DNA from: Periconia sp. R9002
Taxonomy: Eukaryota > Ascomycota > Dothideomycetes > Pleosporales > Periconiaceae
DNA length: 64,000 nucleotides
Assembly: GCA_023627715.1 (NCBI GenBank)
Contig: JAMAHW010000002.1
Span: 62,001 to 126,000, forward strand
Direction of reading: 5' to 3'
Shown: piece by piece, positions 45,874-57,116 of the stretch
Layout of the letters: every line of letters begins with the position of its first letter
How positions within the stretch are numbered: position 1 is the stretch's first letter
Made by a program: the position numbers and the translations under genes
Notes under the pieces: model-generated
Told to the model about the DNA's origin: nothing
The model's input: the letters and a program-made list of their open reading frames with translations, nothing else
Databases searched by the model: none

Positions 45874-47823
45874 ATGGCCGAAGACGCCCGAACAATGCAG
45901 CCCTCCTCGTTGCCATACCACGAGCCCAGCATTGCCACCATCCTAGTGCAATCATCTTTCTTGCTGCTCCTCAATCTCATCAATGCCCTGTTCAATCGTC
46001 TGCTGTACTGTGGCCTGCTAGGACAGGTCTTGATGGGTATCGCATGGGGAACGCCTGGTGCCAAATTCCTGTCCATCCAGGTTGAGCAGGTTATTGTACA
46101 ATTGGGATACCTTGGCTTGATTTTGCTAGTCTATGAAGGTATATCATACCCAATCTCTCTATTTACTACACGGCTTCAGATGGATATCATGCAAATAGGT
46201 GTCAGATTCGATTGCATCAACGTTGACTTGGATGTTGTGTGCGATTGATTGATTGGTCAAGAATTTCTGATATCACGTTACTTGCTCCTTCCTTCCCACC
46301 GGTGGATGCTCCTTCCCCTGCTAACCAGAACGGCAGGCGGACTCTCCACCTCTTTCCCTTCCCTCAAAGCCAACCTCCTCCTTTCTTCTGCCGTCGCCTT
46401 GACCGGAATTTCTCTCCCCATTGCCCTCTCCTACACCCTACAGGGCCTTCTCAATGCCACGCCACTCCAGGCTTTCGCCGCCGGTGCAGCGTTATGTTCG
46501 ACAAGCCTTGGAACCACTTTCACTGTACTCGTCTCGAGTGGGCTGTCTCGGACCAGGCTAGGTGTAGTCCTTTCGAGTGCCGCCATGATGGACGACGTCG
46601 TTGGTTTGATCATGGTCCAGGTCATTTCTAACCTGGGCGGTAGCAACGGCGACGTCGGTGCGGTAACTATAGTTCGACCTGTTCTCGTCTCGCTCGCTTT
46701 CGCTGTTTTAGTCCCCTTATTCTGTCGGTATTTCGTTCAGCCTCTGACTGTGCGATTGAATCTATACCGCAAAACATCTCCAGACACTACACTGAGTAGG
46801 CTGCTAACCCTACATCAAACTGCATTTGTCATTCATACTTTGCTTCTGATAGGACTTGTGACTGCTTCCAGCTATGCAGGGACATCAAACCTCTTCGCGG
46901 CATACATTGCTGGGGCGGTCGTGAGCTGGTGGGATAGTGAAGTGCCCCACCCGCCTGAGCATATGGACGTTCGTCAAGATCAGGAAACGGCATCTCCTGA
47001 CAATGAACCTCGCACACAAGAGCAAGAGGCAGAACAAAGTCATCCCGCGGATTCACAAACCACGACCGATACCTACCCAGAACCAACAATTACCGGGTCC
47101 GCCATTTACCAGCGATACTACCATGAAGCCGTCTCCAGGATCTTGCAGCCTCTCTTCTTTGCATCCATAGGATTCTCCATCCCCATCACTCGCATGTTCC
47201 AGGGAGCTGTTGTCTGGCGCGGCATCATTTATACTGTCCTCATGATGCTTGCAAAAATGGCTTGCGGGCTCTGGCTTGTGCGATGGTCCTTACCCTTCGG
47301 AAAGCTTCAGGATTTCGTGACCAAAGTCAAACCAAGGATTAAGCTACCATCGATACATCACTTTTGGCAAAAGCACAATCCCAATCCCGCCAGTAATGGG
47401 GCAAGCAGATCGACCACGCTTGCACCCCAGGACAGCCGAGCAGAACCTACACTCGACAACGCTGCTGATCAACAGGAAGCAATCTCGCTGCAACACCGAG
47501 AAGAACAAATCCCGCACACATGCCCTGCTCCGAAGCCGGTCTCTCTCCAACCCGCGCTGATTCTGGGGGGCGCCATGGTTGCACGCGGTGAGATTGGGTT
47601 TCTCATTTCGGCCATTGCCGAATCCAATGGCGTTTTTTCTTCGTCGAGGGAGACTCCTTCATCGTCCGAGTCGGAAATGTTCCTCGTGGTAACCTGGGCA
47701 ATCGTGCTTTGTACCATTGTCGGACCGTTGAGCGTAGGATTGGTGGTGCGGAGGGTTAAGAAGCTGCAGGAGACCAGGGATGGCGACGGACGCAATGTGT
47801 TGGGTGTATGGGGTGTAGGCTGA
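45874..47823 (+). CDS. CPA-type Na+/K+:H+ antiporter
   Basis: Multi-pass cation/proton exchanger of the monovalent cation:proton antiporter superfamily. Exon 1 is 45874-46138 and exon 2 is 46337-47823, giving 583 aa; the splice gives VYEGGLSTSFPSLKANLLLS, as in the family. Membrane segments start at about residue 25 and run to the end, with the transport-site motif MMDDVVGLIMVQ (paired Asp, as in electrogenic CPA2 members) and the final pair around GGAMVARGEIGFLISAIAE. Two hydrophilic loops (nt 46940-47100 and 47330-47540) are poorly conserved inserts. The 198-nt intron is long for this window. Ion choice and membrane (plasma or endomembrane) cannot be told. Confidence 0.9.
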
Positions 47824-50111
47824 GGGAGCGAGCGTGAGTGTAGGGCCATAAGACATCATGACTATGGGATGAGTTGAGACGACATGTGTGAACAAGTGCT
47901 CTTGAAACGCGGAGGAAGCGGAGAGGGCCCGTTGGGTATTGTAAGTGTGCACTCAGTGTGCATGTATGACGAAACGACGTTGGGCTGTAGTGAGTATGGA
48001 AGTTGGTGGTGCGTTTCAGCAGGGGTTAAGATCTTATTGATGGTGGGGACGCAGATGGGGGTTGAAACGAATGATGGCGGGTGGATGTCACCCCCTCGGT
48101 GAAGGTACGATGAAGACGACGCAGGGGGAAGGGAAAGCAGAAAGTGTTTGTTCTAGTCGTACATTTTTCAATATGGCGTGGACTGATGTTTGGTGAGTGT
48201 GTGGATGACTGCCAAGGAGGAGAGAGGGAGAGAGGGGGTTTGTTAGATGGGTAGTGATGGGGGTTGCTTTTGGCGGCGGCGGTGGATGAGATGAAACGGC
48301 GGGGGGAGGGCTAATTGCAGCAGTGCAGGAGCGGTGTTTCTAGTGTATATATGTTTGCATGCCTGGTTGGTCTTGGGGGGTGAATGGATGTACAGTGAAG
48401 AGGGCAAATGGCACATGAAGGAGAGAGTACATAGATGTGGGAAGGGACGTCGTTGTTGGACATGACCTGTAGAGGGAAGGATAAGAGTCACGTGGTGAGG
48501 GGGGACGGGGCCAATCAGAGGGGTGGAATTGAAGCAGCAGCTGAGGCTGAGCCAAGTCCAAGTGCGGAGGAGCCCGACTCGGACGAGAAATTGGAATTAT
48601 CTTGGGAGGAATCGATGAATTGGGCGCGAGTAGGTATCATTACTGTGGGCGACGATGGATACATTTCCCTTGTCCTTTCTTTCTTTAATGCTGTCTGAGG
48701 GCCACTCGTCCAGATGTCCTTTGTCCTGTAGAGGCTGGATTATGGCTAGGACAAGACAACAAGGAACCAATCGACCGCCAACCGAGGAAGACGGCGAAAC
48801 AGAAAAGACTGGGGAAGAAAGAAGATCTCGCACTCGAATCGGCATTGCCCGCGTCTAGTTGCATTGCCATGATTACATGTTCCCTGCCTGGCTAACCCAT
48901 CTGTTCTCAAATTCACCGCCGGACTGCCGTGGTTCCACCTCCCAATATCAAGATATATTATATATTGTATATATGTGTATAAAAAAAGAAAAGCAAGTGC
49001 AGTAACTAGTTGGTACATGGCATGATAAAGGAGCAGAAGAGCATTGTTAGTCAGGCCCCGTGTGCATCAATGTCTGTATCCATCCCCAAATGTTGACCGA
49101 CTCGATTGATGACTGGCTGACGAGATATAGTAGATGTCGGCTACTCACTGCTAGGTACATACTAAAGATACACTCTCTCTTGCTGACGGACGGTTGTTCT
49201 ACCACGGCTCACGACATTGGCCCTACTACCACTAACTGTCTGAAGTGCATACTTAGTTACCACTTGCAGCTACCGTAGTCCGGTACGGGCCACTTGACTA
49301 CCCTACCCTAAGTACCTAAGTACCAGGCCAACCAGAAATCAGGGACTCATCCATCCATCAGCCAACCTCCTCCCTCTCTTCTCTCCCGTTTGTCTGGACA
49401 ATCTTCTTCTTCTTGTCCCTTTTTCCCTCTCCAACAGCCAACCTTCTTGGATAGCCGCCGCCGCCGCTACTGTCTCGTCTTCCTGCGCCGTCGCTGTTGC
49501 GCTTTTCACTGCGCGCTGCCCTCGGCTGCCCTCCTTTGCGCTGCCCTGCGCTTGCGCCCTTTCCCTTTGCCTTCGTACCTAACCTACCATACTCCTACTA
49601 CCAGCCCAGTCCAGCGCGCCTCCCCCGCACCAACCAACCACTTCACTCTCACTCACTCCTACTCCCACCACCTTCACCTTCACTTCGTCTCCTCCCCCTC
49701 ATCGTCCACCTCCCTCCACCACCACGTCCACCGCCTCCACCGACGCACTCTCCCTCTCTCGCTCTCTCTCGCCCGTCCTCGAGTGTCGCCGCCCACCTCT
49801 CGCTCTCTTCGACACAAACCACGCACTTGTCCTCCACGACGCAAACATTGGTCAAACCACACGCTCTACCCTCTACGCCCTCCGCATGGTCGTGTCAGCC
49901 TCTAGCCACTACTTGTAGGTACTACTCTCGCTCTGCACCCTGTCGTTCCCTGCCCGCAACCCTCTACCTGCCATCCTGCCAGCCTCCCTCTCCTCTCGCC
50001 TGTCGGTATACACAGTCAGCATCGGAGCCGTCTGCCCGCACCCACTGCACAACCGAGCCGAGCTGTATTCTGCTCCGCTCTCCAAATCCGCTGACTTTGC
50101 CTCAGCACATA
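47824..50111. other. Intergenic region and CLA4 leader
   Basis: About 2.3 kb. 47.8-49.3 kb has short frames only. 49.4-50.1 kb is strongly C/T-rich and is probably the CLA4 leader. In the CLA4 frame it stays open for over 600 nt but has no ATG before 50112. Confidence 0.55.
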
Positions 50112-52798
50112 ATGTATTCCCGCGATCAATTCATGAACCCGGGTCCCGCCCCGCGGCCTCCCACCGACCGCCCCCGTCTCGCCTTGACCCCCAATACCAG
50201 CAGCAACTTGCCCGGTAACATGGCCGGCATGAGTCTGCAGTCTCCCGCGTACAACAGCGGCGGCTCCTACAACGGCTACAGCAACACCAACAGCTATGCT
50301 CCAAGCTATTCTAGCAATGGTTCCTCCACCTCGCTTGTCCGCACCCAGTCCGACAGGAGTCTAGCCACTTCGGGCACCGTCAAGGAGGGAAACGTCAAAG
50401 TCAAAGATGAAGGTCTATTCAAGTCGTTGGTCTGGACCGATCGGTGGTTGGTCCTCAAGGAATTCGAGCTCGCCTTCTTCAAGAGCCCAAACTCCACCAA
50501 AGTCTCCAACTCGATTCTCCTCCGCGATGTGCTAGGAGTCGAGCGTTCCGATACCCAGCCGCTCTCTTTCGAAATTACCCGCTCCCTTAACCCAAACAAA
50601 GGCTCGTCGCCCCCTCGCGATGGCCCCACCAAAGTTGTCACCTGCAAAGTGGAGACGGACGAAGAAGTCTATTCATGGATAGACAGCATATACCAGCGTT
50701 GCCCTAGTATGGGCGGAGTCAGCAACCCCACCAACTTTACTCACCGAGTGCATGTCGGCTTCGACCCCAACAGCGGCGCCTTCGTCGGACTGCCTGTCGA
50801 GTGGGAAAAGCTACTCACCGCCTCTGCCCTCACCAAGGACGACTACGCCAAAAACCCAAAGGCTGTTCTTGAAGTCCTTGAATTCTACACGGAGAAGCTC
50901 GTGAAGCGTGCTGAGGACCCTCAACAATACCCGAGTCTGACTCCTACTCCTCCCGTTAGCTCGGGTGTGGAGAAGCAGCTGGGCTATGGTGGCAATGGTG
51001 GTAATACTATTGCACCCCCGCGGCAACAAGGGCCGGCCCAGCCATATCAAAACAGCAACTACGGCGTTTCTCGTCAAAACACACCGCCCGCAGCTAATCT
51101 CTACCAATCCTCACAGCAAGATCTCCGCTACAAAGAGAGTGAGAAGTTGGAGGAGGCTCGGCGACAGCAGCAGCGTGATCTTCAGCGCCAGCGGGAGCGT
51201 GAGGAGTACGAGAGGCGCGAGCGTGAAGAGCTAGCGGCATACAATGCATCGATACCTCAAAAGAAAACACCCATGGCACAGCAAGAAATCGGAGGTGGTG
51301 GGTATGATTCGCGAGACCCCAGCCCATCAGGACAGCAGCGTTACAACCCCAGCCGCCCGGCCCCATCCACTCCTGGAGCCCCCCGAAACCAACAACAGCA
51401 AGCACCGTCGTCGTTGCGACAGATGGCTGCTCAGCGCCCGGCCCCTTCAGCGCCCAAGCCGCAGAACACTCAAACGAGGCAACCACAGCAGCAGCAGCAA
51501 CAACGTCCTCCGATGCAACAAAACTCCTCTTATCAAAACTCTGCCAACGCGCAAACGCGGCCACCTAATGGTCAACAGCAGCAGCAACAACAACAGAAAC
51601 AATATCAAGGTTCTGCTGCTCCCAAGCCCTTGAACGTTGCAGCAAAGCAGCCACAGGTAAGCGACGCTGTCAAGAAGGCCGAAGCCGCTCTTACGGCGCC
51701 GAAGAAGGAGGAGGCCCCGCGCAAGGATGTCCGCATGTCGAGCATGTCCGAAAGCGAAGTCATGGCCAGACTCCGAGAAGTCGTGTCGAAAGAGAAGCCG
51801 TTGGACTCGTACAACAAACAAAAGAAGATTGGTCAAGGTGCCTCCGGTTCCGTGTACGTTGCTCGTATCCGTGAAAACGCGCCCTCCCCGACGGCACGCC
51901 GTCTGCTGCAAGAAAACGGTCCCCGCGCTCAAGTGGCTATCAAGCAAATGGACCTGCGCGCCCAGCCTCGCAAGGAGCTCATTGTGAACGAGATCATTGT
52001 GATGAAGGACAGCAAACACCCCAACATTGTAAATTTCTTGGACGCTTTCTTGACTGAAGATCAATTGGAACTTTGGGTCGTCATGGAGTTCATGGAGGGC
52101 GGGGCTTTGACGGATGTTATTGACAACAACCCCTCCATCAGCGAAGATCAGATCGCTACCATTTGTTTAGAAGTAGGTCACCCCAGCCCAGGTCCCCTTT
52201 TGTCACTCCCGTGCTAACAACTTGCCAAGACTTGTCAAGGTCTCGAGCATCTTCACCGACAGAACATCATTCACCGTGACATCAAGAGTGACAATGTGTT
52301 GCTTGACGGTCGTGGCAATGTCAAGATCAGTAAGTTTTCCAACACCAACTTCTTCTTAGTACTTGGCATACTAACTCTTGTGCAGCCGATTTCGGTTTCA
52401 GCGCCAAGTTGACCGAGACACGCAACAAGCGTGCAACCATGGTGGGAACACCCTACTGGATGGCGCCCGAAGTCGTCAAGCAAAAGGAGTATGGCAACAA
52501 GGTCGACATCTGGTCGCTGGGCATCATGGCCATCGAGATGATTGAGTCGGAGCCACCTTACTTGAACGAGGAACCACTCAAAGCCCTCTACCTCATCGCC
52601 ACCAACGGTACCCCTCGCCTCAAGAAGCCGGACAAGCTTTCCAAGGAGCTCAAGGCCTTCCTCTCCGTCTGCTTGTGCGTCGACGTCAAGTCAAGAGCAA
52701 GCGCCCAGGAGCTACTGGCGCACGACTTCCTCAAGAGTGGATGCAGCCTCAACTCGCTGGCCCAGCTGCTCAACTTCCGCAAGAACGGTAGCCACTAA
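50112..52798 (+). CDS. cla4: PAK-family protein kinase Cla4
   Basis: Cdc42/Rac-activated Ser/Thr kinase controlling polarity, septin assembly and hyphal growth. Exons 50112-52172, 52230-52329 and 52386-52798 give 857 aa. PH domain at about residues 90-195 ([20 protein letters not shown]); CRIB at about 205-240 ([19 protein letters not shown]); a disordered linker with Gln-rich tracts (about 456-497); kinase at about 570-840. Kinase motifs: Gly loop [17 protein letters not shown] lysine, [16 protein letters not shown] (made by the 52329/52386 splice) and [10 protein letters not shown]. The PH-CRIB-kinase order separates Cla4 from Ste20. I chose ATG 50112 ([11 protein letters not shown]) because it is the first in-frame ATG and the upstream sequence is low complexity. 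Confidence 0.97.
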
Positions 52799-53498
52799 GT
52801 GCGAGAAACGATTTCCCTTTTCCTTTTCTTTCCCATTTTCCCTCAAGAGCTTCCCATCTTCCCACCATAAAACCTCCCCTTGGTCTCGATCGATACCCTT
52901 TTCCAACATGACATGACCGATGCGGGATTTTTGTTTCTCCCAGCTGTTTGCACAAACGACATAGATAAGGGCGGCGGGGAGGCTTGTCTCTTCTTTTTTT
53001 TATAGGAAATCCCAAGCAAGGCCAACGAACAAAGCAAAGTATGTAAAGCAAACGAGAAAGCAAGCAAAGCGAGCGAGCGAGCGAACAAGCGGATTCCCGG
53101 TTTATAGAGCACGAAATGAGCAATGGCAATGGTTTTGTTTTTCCGGTTGATTCTTGGTGGTTCATTTTCATGTAGCGAGTCGTGGTGCTCTATGAGTTTA
53201 TGTGTTTGCGTGCATGCCGAGGGAAAAGCCAGCGGATGATGAAAAATGAACATGTTTCCTGTCGCATGCTTGCAATCTGTACGTGACCATGTACAAGTAT
53301 AAATTATGGGGACCTAAAAGTCGGGTACATTGATACTTGATGTAAGTAGGAAAATCATGGCCCGTGCACAAACGACGGGAGGGCGTCTCGTCCCGCACCC
53401 ATCAGAGCTCCACGCTCCACCGCATGCCCCTCCCCCTTCCAAAATACGCCCGTCCAACCCCCCTTCCCGCCCATTGAACCTCCGCCGCCGCCTCCGCC
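52799..53498. other. Intergenic, CLA4 3' end and AP-2 mu promoter
   Basis: 700 bp between two tandem genes. It contains a GCGAGC repeat near 53070-53090. A longer plus-strand frame (53330-54007) is a shadow of the AP-2 gene. Confidence 0.5.
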
Positions 53499-54876
53499 AT
53501 GCTTTCCGGAATCCTCATCTTCAACCAAAAGGGCGAGAACCTCATTTTCCGTGCCTTCCGCAACGATTGCCGCCCCCGCCTCGCCGACGTCTTCCGTATC
53601 CAAGTCATATCCAATGCTCAAGTGCGCTCCCCCATTCTGACCCTGGGCTCCACCACCTTCAGCCATGTCAAGCACGAGAACATTTACCTGGTCGCCGTCA
53701 CCAAATCCAATGCCAATGCCGCTCTCGTCTTCGAATTCATATACCGCCTGATTGGCTTGGGCAAGGCCTACTTTGGCAAGTTCGACGAGGAGGCTGTCAA
53801 GAACAACTTTGTGCTCGTGTACGAGCTGCTCGACGAGATTTTGGATTTTGGATACCCGCAAAACACCGAAACGGACACATTGAAGATGTACATCACCACC
53901 GAGGGTGTCAAGTCGGAAAGAGCCATCGAAGACTCGTCCAAGATCACCATGCAAGCCACAGGTGCCCTCTCCTGGCGGCGCTCCGACATCAAATATCGCA
54001 AAAATGAAGCCTTCGTCGACGTGATAGAAGACGTCAACCTCCTCATGTCCGCAACGGGCGCCGTGCTTCGCGCCGACGTAAACGGCCAAATCATCATGCG
54101 CGCCTACCTCTCGGGAACTCCCGAATGCAAGTTCGGTCTCAACGACCGCCTCACCCTCGGCGAAGACAACCTCCAAGGACCTTCAGGGAACCGCGCGGGC
54201 GCCAAAGCCACACGCGCCGCCGCGGGCAGCGTCACCCTCGAGGACTGCCAATTCCACCAGTGCGTCAAGTTGGGCAAGTTCGATACGGACCGCATCATTT
54301 CCTTCATCCCGCCCGACGGCGAGTTCGAGCTCATGCGGTACCGCGCGACAGAAAACGTCAACCTCCCCTTCAAAGTCCACGCCATTGTCAACGAGGTCGG
54401 CAAGACTAAGGTCGAATACAGCATCGCGATCCGCGCAAACTACGGCTCCAAGCTCTTCGCCACAAACGTCGTCGTGCGCATCCCCACGCCCCTCAACACG
54501 GCTCGCATCACCGAACGCACCTCGCAGGGCAAGGCCAAGTACGAGCCCGAGCACAACAACATCGTCTGGAAGATCCCGCGGTTCACGGGTCAGAGCGAGT
54601 TCGTCCTCAGCGCCGAGGCGAGCCTGACGAGCATGACGAATCAAAAGGCGTGGTCGAGACCGCCGCTCAATCTGAGTTTTTCGCTGCTGATGTTTACGAG
54701 TTCGGGCTTGTTGGTGCGGTATTTGAAGGTGTTTGAGAAGAGCAATTATAGCAGTGTCAAGTGGGTGCGGTATATGACGAGGGCGGGGAATTATGAGATA
54801 CGGTATGTTGAATATACCCTTCCCCCCATACTGATTTGATGGATCGAATGCTAATGTGCAAGGGTACAGATTCTAA
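53499..54876 (+). CDS. APM4: AP-2 adaptor complex mu subunit
   Basis: Medium chain of the AP-2 clathrin adaptor, which binds cargo at the plasma membrane during endocytosis. Coding exons 53499-54802 and 54870-54876 give 436 aa, the normal size. The N-terminal longin-like domain starts MLSGILIFNQKGENLIFRAF; the linker LEDSSK-type region and ALSWRRSDIKYRKNEAFVDV open the mu-homology domain; DVNGQIIMRAYLSGTPECKF and NIVWKIPRFTGQSEF are diagnostic. The last exon is only 7 nt (a phase-completing A, TTC, TAA), giving the ending NYEIRF; without this splice the frame runs on into YVEYTLPPILI, which is not family-like. A GCTAAT branch-like site precedes the acceptor. Mu2 rather than mu1 is judged from sequence similarity. 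Confidence 0.93.
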
Positions 54877-57116
54877 TATTCACGAAAATAACAAGAAAGA
54901 AAAGCGAAACGAAGACCCGTCAACACACGCCGAAGTGTGAAACGAGGGAGGTCATTCCAAGGGAATTAAAGAAGAAGAAACGCAACGTTGAGGCACATTT
55001 TTTTTGTATATACGTATAGCACGATACCATATTTGGCACACACACCCACACACTCCATCCATCCCTATCCCCCACATCATGGGAAAAGAAGGAGGGACGG
55101 ATCTTGATTGGGCACTTGTACAGAGGTTGGGAAGAGCAAGCGAGAGTTTTTCTTGTTTTTTATATGCATTGCTGGGGCGTTTCTCTTCCTTTCATATCAT
55201 CATTTTCTTTCTCACATTTATTTATTTATCCAACTTTTTTTGCAAAGCAGGAAAGCAGGAAAGCCAACCCGCATACCTTTTCCGATGAGTTTTGAAAATA
55301 CATATCCCCCATCCCCCTTCTGCCGCATTATATAACTACCCTAAACGTTTAGAAAGAACGCTTTAAGAAGGTTTTCGCGGGAATAGTAATGCTTATTCCT
55401 ATTATTATCATTTTTTGAAAAAAATAAAAAAAATCATTCTACTTCTTACTCTATCCATCTCCTACTTCCTTCGCACTCTAAACAACGACGACGGCATTTT
55501 TCCTAATCTTATCTTCCTACATATATCATTGTCTCTAAATCCCCTCCCTGTATGCTAAACTCGTAGACTCCCCTACTATACAATTCTGAAACGTTAAATC
55601 TTAAACCCTATCTACCCTCTTTTCCTCCCCTATCTTCCTTCCTTTAACATCACTCACACACACCTCCACTCCCTCCCCCCTCTCTCTCCCAAACAAGACA
55701 GGCGGTATTCACTTATCTACCTATCTACCTATCTATACACTTATCTCCCCTTTCCGTCTCTTTTATTTATAGTAAAATAGCAAAATATATAATTCTTCTC
55801 GCTACGTCCTCTTTTGTTTGTAAGTAAGTGAGCGGGAAGGAGGAAGGGGGAAGGGGAAGAGGGAAAAGGGGGAAAAGGAGTGTAGTGGGGTGTGAGGGGA
55901 TAGAGAAGAGGGGAGAGGGGAGAGGGAGAGGAAAGGGGGGGGATAGGGATTTACATTATTATTATATATTATAGGGAAAGTAGTAGAAAAAAAACCATTT
56001 TTTATTACAAAATGTATAAAAGATAAATAACACTCCTCCTTTTTCCCTTTCCAACACATCCCCTTTTTCTCCCCCCCCCCCCTTTTTATCCTTTACATAA
56101 TTAAGATGATATAATAAATAACACTACTACAACACAGCGCAGCGATAAAAAATACCCATTACAATCTAAATAAAGACGGGGGTTTTTTTTTTCTTTCTAA
56201 TACTTTGATGATGTTGTTGTAGAGCGAGAGTTTGACTTTTGTGTTTATGGAAAACGGAAAGTGAGGTAGCTTTTTTTTTCTTTGTTTTGTGTTTTTTTTT
56301 TGTGGGTTTGTGGGTTTGTGGGTTTGTGGTTTTACTTTGTCTGGTCTGTTTTTGGGGGGGGTCTGTTGATGAATCTTTGACTGCCTGTGTGCCCGTCCTG
56401 CGTCCTGGCCGAGGACGTTACCAAGTGTTTTTCCCTTACCTGTGTCGATACCCAGGGTAGCAATACTCTGTGAGGATCAAATTCAATTTCATGGGTGCGT
56501 CAGTCACGAATCTATGATAATACGCATTACTTCACTTCTTCATCTTGGAATGATAGAAATCCAAGTTAGCTGGAATCAGTAATATTGGGGTCTACATTTG
56601 CTTTTTCCCAATGTCGTGTTGATGATCAAGCAAGGTTCGGAACATACAACCTATCAGCATCGTCCACGCCCGTATCGTATCCTTGACCAACACTTGATAG
56701 ATGCATCCGCTAGCGAACAGGGTAAACATCTCATATCTGGCATACTGACCGGTCATAAACAACAGCTCGCGCATGCGTCAACGTGGCTGCTAAAATGCAC
56801 CACTTGCATAAACCCCGTTGCGGAAAGCAGTGACTTGATCAAGTCTCGCCGTAAGCGGTTGACCGGTAAGTGTTGTGGCCTTATACAGACTGAAGCAATA
56901 CAGCGCTAGTCTTAGGAAATGTTAACCGGTAGCATAATGAAGTAATATGTTACAACAAAATAGTACTAATGGATGAATAGTGTGGCCTATCAATGGCTGC
57001 CTAACTAATTTTCTGCTTAACGCTATTTGTCTACGCATCTTCTTGCGAGGTTCAAAAGGGCTTCATTACTTTGAGGTCACACCCACAACTTGCACCATTC
57101 ACAATTTGCTGAAGTA
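54877..57116. other. Intergenic region, low complexity
   Basis: About 2.2 kb. 55.0-56.1 kb is pyrimidine- then purine-rich with homopolymer runs; 56301-56329 is a TGTGGGTT-type repeat. From 56.5 kb the base composition becomes more even and AT-rich. No gene is supported. Confidence 0.55.
56301..56329. repeat. (GTGGGTTT)n tandem repeat
   Basis: Three to four copies of an 8-bp GTGGGTTT unit, read directly. It resembles telomeric repeats only loosely (not TTAGGG). Confidence 0.85.

Noticed and set aside
53355..54176. Minus-strand frame of 273 codons
   Set aside because: Antisense shadow of the AP-2 mu coding region; the plus strand has full family support.
56301..56329. Telomere-like repeat
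   Set aside because: The unit is GTGGGTTT with three to four copies, not TTAGGG, and it lies in ordinary low-complexity DNA.
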